NCBI GenBank assembly: GCA_031278295.1
Contig: JAITKQ010000091.1
Location: 1-8,930, forward strand
From: Spirochaetaceae bacterium
GTDB lineage: Bacteria > Spirochaetota > Spirochaetia > Treponematales > Breznakiellaceae
Reading direction: 5' to 3'
Length of the DNA stretch: 8,930 bases
Positions 5,875 to 8,930 of the stretch are shown one piece after another. The notes under the pieces are model-generated. The model ran no database searches, was not told where the DNA came from, and saw only the letters and a list, made by a program, of their open reading frames with translations. Made by a program: the position numbers and the translations under genes. Positions within the stretch are counted from its first letter, which is position 1, and every line of letters starts with the position of its first letter.

Positions 5875-6864
5875 ATGTCTAAAACTGAACGGGCTCCCGG
5901 AGGCCGCTTTTCTATCGCCTTTGACTGGAAGATTTTGTTGCCGGTACTCTCGCTTGGCCTGATGCTGGCGCTACACCGCCTTTTGCCGGTCTATCCGGGC
6001 TACAGGCCCAAACAGCTCCCGTACTTTACCGGGTTTTCCTGGCTCTTGCTGGCAATTTTTGTGGTATCGGCCCTGTTAAGCCTCTTTTGGGAACGTCTGG
6101 GCAGGATTCTGGCGTACAAGGCGCCGTTTTTTGCGGTGGGTTTTTTGGCGCTAAACGTTTACAACCTGTTGACCCTTAAATTCGCCGTGATTCCGAGTCT
6201 CTACTTCCCGGCGCCGGAACGTATCATCGGGGTTTTCCTGACGGACTGGTTCTTTTTGCTCCGCTGCCTCGTGTATTCCATGCGGCTGCTGCTGGGCGGC
6301 TTCGTACTGGGCGCGCTTACCGGGGTGCTGACAGGCACCGTGATCGGCTGGAGTCCCCGCTTTAACTACTGGGTCATGCCGTTTATCAGGGTGGTTGGCC
6401 CGATCCCGTCTACCGCGTGGATACCGATCGCCCTTGTCGTGTTTTTCAGGCCGGCCAGCGCAAGCATCTTTCTGATAGCGCTGGGGGTCTGGTTCCCGAC
6501 CACCGTGTTGACCAGTTCCGGCATCATGAATGTCCGTAAAACCTACTTTGAGGTTTCCAGTACGCTCGGCGCGGGTACGCTGCGGAACATCCTTACGATC
6601 GCGCTGCCCGCCGCCGCTCCAAGCGTGTTTACAGGCCTTTTCAACGGGACATCGGCCTGCTTCCTTACGCTGATGGCCGCCGAAATGATTGGCTGTAAAT
6701 TCGGTATAGGCTGGTACATCAACTGGCAGCGTGAGACCCTCGCCTATGCCAACGTGTACGCGGCGCTGATCATCATCGCGCTTACATTTTCGTTCCTGAT
6801 CGGCCTGCAATTCAAGATTCGCAACAGGGTTTTGAGTTGGCAAAAGGGCACGATACGCTGGTAG
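5875..6864 (+). CDS. ABC transporter permease, NitT/TauT (SsuC/TauC-like) family
   Basis: Inner-membrane channel subunit of an importer for a small, probably anionic or heterocyclic, solute. In the 329 residues, the family core starts near 108 with SLYFPAPERIIGVFL. It continues with PIPSTAWIPIALVVFF (176-191) and the EAA-type cytoplasmic loop EVSSTLGAGTLRNILTIALP (226-245), which docks on the ATPase. GIGWYIN (277-283) and a last hydrophobic helix (about 294-312) follow. About 100 residues ahead of the core hold two or three further hydrophobic segments (about 20-37, 52-71, 81-100); typical SsuC/TauC proteins of some 250-270 residues lack these. The ATG at 5875 has the better ribosome site; an ATG at 5860 would add five residues. 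The ATPase gene follows after 9 bp. Family membership is firm, but the substrate cannot be read; sulfonate, taurine, nitrate or thiamine-pyrimidine precursors are family options. Confidence 0.9.
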   Translation: MSKTERAPGGRFSIAFDWKILLPVLSLGLMLALHRLLPVYPGYRPKQLPYFTGFSWLLLAIFVVSALLSLFWERLGRILAYKAPFFAVGFLALNVYNLLTLKFAVIPSLYFPAPERIIGVFLTDWFFLLRCLVYSMRLLLGGFVLGALTGVLTGTVIGWSPRFNYWVMPFIRVVGPIPSTAWIPIALVVFFRPASASIFLIALGVWFPTTVLTSSGIMNVRKTYFEVSSTLGAGTLRNILTIALPAAAPSVFTGLFNGTSACFLTLMAAEMIGCKFGIGWYINWQRETLAYANVYAALIIIALTFSFLIGLQFKIRNRVLSWQKGTIRW

Positions 6865-6873
6865 GGCTCTGTG

Positions 6874-7659
6874 ATGGCTGAATTCGGTTTGATAGGGATA
6901 GAGAATCTTCTTAAAACATTCCCGCAGAATGACGGAACCGGTATGCTGGTACTCGACCATCTGGACTTGCGCTTCGAACCGGGTGAGTTTATCTCGCTGA
7001 TAGGGCCCTCCGGCTGCGGCAAATCTACCTTGCTCCGCCTGATCGCGGGCCTCGCCAAGCCGGACGGAGGCAGACTCACGCTGGACGGTAAGCCCATAAC
7101 GGAGCCGGGCTATGAGCGGGGCCTCGTGTTCCAGGACCCTACGTTGTTCCCCTGGATGACGATTTACGAGAATATAGCGTACGGCCTCCGCGCCCGCAGG
7201 GTGTACAGGCAGGAAAAGCACAAGATACCTGAATTTTTCCGCCTTGTCGGGCTGGAAGGCTTTGAAAAGGCCTACCCGCACCACCTTTCAGGCGGCATGG
7301 CCCAGCGGGCGGCGCTGGCGAGGACTCTGGTAAACGGACCGAAGGTGCTGCTGCTGGACGAGCCGCTTGGCGCGCTTGACGCGTTTACCCGGATGAATAT
7401 GCAGGACGAGATACTGAAGATTTGGCAGCGGCAGCGGATGACGACCGTGATGGTAACGCACGATGTGGACGAGGCGATTTTTATGGCAAGCCGTATCATC
7501 GTGATGTCCGCCCGTCCCGCAAAGATTGAAAAGTTTATAGACGTAGAGCTTGGGAGGCCCCGGCGGAGGGACGATCCGGAATTCCTCGATCTGCGCGCGA
7601 AAATCCTGCGGATTCTGCACTTCGCGGGCAAGGGTGCGGAGTTGGAATACCAGCTTTAG
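6874..7659 (+). CDS. ABC transporter ATP-binding protein, NitT/TauT (SsuB/TauB-like) family
   Basis: Cytoplasmic ATPase that powers the permease encoded just upstream. The 261 residues carry every ABC motif: Walker A GPSGCGKST (44-52), Q-loop Q87 in VFQDPTLFPW, signature LSGGMAQ (138-144), Walker B VLLLDEP (158-164) with the D-loop GALDA, and the switch histidine H196 in VTHDVDEA. The FQDPTLFPW and VTHDVDEAIFMASRIIVMSARP segments are typical of SsuB/TauB/NrtD-like ATPases. GTG at 6871 and ATG at 6874 are adjacent; AGGG at 6863-6866 is spaced 7 nt from the ATG, so I prefer 6874. It follows the permease stop by 9 bp and is clearly co-transcribed. No regulatory C-terminal domain is present. I see no missing catalytic residue, so it should be active. 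Confidence 0.94.
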   Translation: MAEFGLIGIENLLKTFPQNDGTGMLVLDHLDLRFEPGEFISLIGPSGCGKSTLLRLIAGLAKPDGGRLTLDGKPITEPGYERGLVFQDPTLFPWMTIYENIAYGLRARRVYRQEKHKIPEFFRLVGLEGFEKAYPHHLSGGMAQRAALARTLVNGPKVLLLDEPLGALDAFTRMNMQDEILKIWQRQRMTTVMVTHDVDEAIFMASRIIVMSARPAKIEKFIDVELGRPRRRDDPEFLDLRAKILRILHFAGKGAELEYQL

Positions 7660-7878
7660 GCCGGCGCGGGACGGGGCGCCCGGTATCCGGGACGGCGTTT
7701 CGGGGAAATGGCGGGAGGAGGGGCGCGGGGAAAAGTAGTGGGGGTGGCGGAAAAGCCCTAAGCGGGCCGTAGGCTTGCGGCGGCTTTGGAGACAGGGGGA
7801 GCAGCGTTGAATCTGCCCCCGCTTGGGGCGAGAGGGCGGCAAATGCGGGGCGGGCGCTCCCCCTTCTTGAAGGAATTA

Positions 7879-7895
7879 ACGGGTTTTGTACCCGT
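7879..7895 (+). other. Hairpin just upstream of the binding-protein gene
   Basis: ACGGGT (7879-7884), loop TTTGT, ACCCGT (7890-7895): a perfect 6-bp stem. It is followed by an A+T-rich stretch with TATTAT at 7902-7907 and then the ribosome site. It could be a 5' stabiliser of the message or an operator. A TTAACG/TATTAT promoter pair with a 19-bp spacer overlaps it but is weak. Confidence 0.45.
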
Positions 7896-7911
7896 AAAAC
7901 ATATTATTATT

Positions 7912-7916
7912 AGGAG
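7912..7916 (+). promoter_or_regulatory. Strong ribosome binding site of the binding-protein gene
   Basis: AGGAG lies 6 nt before the ATG at 7923 in an A+T-rich, probably unstructured setting. It is the best ribosome site in the window, which fits a highly expressed binding protein. Confidence 0.8.
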
Positions 7917-7922
7917 TTAAGT

Positions 7923-8930
7923 ATGAAAAGAATTACAATGTTGATTCTGTCGGTTTTCCTTGCCCTTAACGCCGTCTTCGCGACAGGCGGCAGGGACAGG
8001 GGAAGTGGTGAGTACACGTTCAAGGTGGGTTACGCCCTAAGCTCGACCCTCTGCGCCGCGCCGTTTTACATCGCGATCGCGAATGATTATTTCGGCGAAG
8101 AGGGGCTCAAATGGGAACGTATCAGTATCGGTGACGGGGAGACTATGAATCTCTTGACCACAGGCCAGGTTGACGCGGCTAACAACCTGCTCGCGACCAT
8201 GATTCAGCCGCTTGCGAACGGGCTAGACGTACAGATTCCGCTCGCGCTGCATACCGGCTGTATAAAGGTTCTCGTGCCGCCCGGCTCCGCCATCAAAAAA
8301 CCGGCCGATCTAAAGGGAAAGACGATAGGTACGGCCAGCCCGAACTCAAGCCCGACGATCATAGCGAAGCGTTACCTAGCGAACGCGGGCCTGCGGGTGG
8401 AAGGCGATAACCCGGACGTGGAGTTTATCTACCAGAGCGCGGCCGAGCTTCCGTTGCTGCTTGAACGGGGCATTGTTGACGCTATCGGCCTTAACGACCC
8501 TAACGCCCAAATCGTCGAAAATGAGGGGCGCGGCGTTCCCATCATCAACACGGCTACGGACGATTACCTGAAAAACGAATTTTGCTGCGTAGTCGTAGTA
8601 CGCACGGAAACGGTAAAAAAGCGCCCGGACGAAACGGCAAAATTCCTGCGGGCAATACAGAAGGCCGCCCGGTTTGTGCAGGAAAATCCGGACGAGAGCG
8701 CCCGTATTTTGGCGGATAACAACTATGTTCCCGGCGATCCCGTGATAAACAGCCAGGTTTTGCGGACTTACGATTACCGCGCCTCCGTTAGTCAGGCGCT
8801 TCCCGCGATCCAGAGGAACGCGGGCGACCTGCAAAAGCTGGGTCTCGTGGCAAGTGATGTAGACGTGGACGCCCTCGCCAAAAATACCTTTGTGCAGGTA
8901 GAAGGCGTGCCTGATTCGCTGTACAGGTGA
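7923..8930 (+). CDS. Periplasmic substrate-binding protein of the ABC importer (NMT1/SsuA-like)
   Basis: Captures the solute outside the inner membrane and delivers it to the permease encoded upstream. The 335 residues begin with a Sec signal peptide: basic MKR, a hydrophobic stretch to about 19, and VFA|TGG as a signal peptidase I site near residue 20. There is no lipobox cysteine, so it is not an obvious lipoprotein. After a short GGRDRGSGE linker come FKVGYALSS, APFYIAIANDYFGEEGL, the GxxDAANNL-like GQVDAANNL segment, DLKGKTIGTASPNSS and GIVDAIGLNDP. These are landmarks of the NMT1/SsuA/TauA fold with two alpha/beta lobes. The family binds sulfonates, nitrate, bicarbonate or thiamine-pyrimidine precursors, and the ligand cannot be chosen from the sequence. 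The TGA stop is exactly the last three bases of the window, so the gene is complete. It lies 263 bp after the ATPase and has its own strong ribosome site. Confidence 0.9.
   Translation: MKRITMLILSVFLALNAVFATGGRDRGSGEYTFKVGYALSSTLCAAPFYIAIANDYFGEEGLKWERISIGDGETMNLLTTGQVDAANNLLATMIQPLANGLDVQIPLALHTGCIKVLVPPGSAIKKPADLKGKTIGTASPNSSPTIIAKRYLANAGLRVEGDNPDVEFIYQSAAELPLLLERGIVDAIGLNDPNAQIVENEGRGVPIINTATDDYLKNEFCCVVVVRTETVKKRPDETAKFLRAIQKAARFVQENPDESARILADNNYVPGDPVINSQVLRTYDYRASVSQALPAIQRNAGDLQKLGLVASDVDVDALAKNTFVQVEGVPDSLYR

Larger units (their letters stand above)
7660..7922 (+). other. G-rich structured spacer between ATPase and binding protein
   Basis: No gene seen in these 263 bp. Starting right after the ATPase stop there are short stems GGCGC/GCGCC (7663-7667, 7676-7680) and CCCGG/CCGGG (7679-7683, 7687-7691). 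A G-quadruplex pattern follows at 7702-7730. AGGGGGAGC (7794-7802) can pair with GCTCCCCCT (7856-7864), with a CCCC/GGGG hairpin inside. A last hairpin lies at 7879-7895 before the ribosome site. Such a spacer could slow or stop transcription between the ATPase and the binding protein, or protect the binding-protein message; this is inference. Confidence 0.6.

Noticed and set aside
6151..7284. Open frame of 377 codons antisense to the permease and ATPase genes
   Set aside because: It covers two well-supported genes on the other strand, and its product is a low-sense mix rich in charged residues. It is a shadow.

Overview
The window looks like chromosomal DNA of a G+C-rich spirochaete, most likely a Treponema-like organism. 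This rests on my recollection of the style of the MetRS, the diaminopimelate decarboxylase and the substrate-binding protein, and on intergenic repeats of the CATTGCGGGCGTAGCGAA kind. It is a guess, not a database result. All confident genes lie on the + strand.

Layout. Positions 1-1612 hold the 3' end of thyX (flavin-dependent thymidylate synthase) and a lysA-type diaminopimelate decarboxylase, overlapping by 4 bp. A 211-bp spacer follows, with a 12-bp hairpin, a terminator-like stem and a weak promoter set almost on top of the metG start codon. metG (methionyl-tRNA synthetase with the C-terminal tRNA-binding domain) and a LivM-type branched-chain amino acid permease come next, only 4 bp apart. 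No livH, livG or livF is present beside livM.

Positions 5083-5874 are a 792-bp non-coding or repeat block. It holds a CATTGCGGG-type dispersed repeat, two identical 61-bp tandem copies packed with small hairpins, a perfect 14-bp inverted repeat with a TTTT loop, a doubtful minus-strand small ORF, and a good promoter (TTGACA, 17 bp, CATAGT). This promoter drives the last unit.

The last unit is a NitT/TauT (SsuABC-like) ABC importer: a permease with an extra N-terminal membrane region, an ATPase, and a secreted NMT1/SsuA-like binding protein ending at the last base. A 263-bp G-rich, hairpin-rich spacer, with a canonical G-quadruplex pattern, separates ATPase and binding protein. The three importer genes should form one uptake system across the inner membrane. 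Its substrate cannot be read from the sequence; sulfonates, nitrate and thiamine-pyrimidine precursors are family possibilities.

I see no clear new defence or mobile system. The least explained part is the repeat and inverted-repeat block at about 5140-5720.
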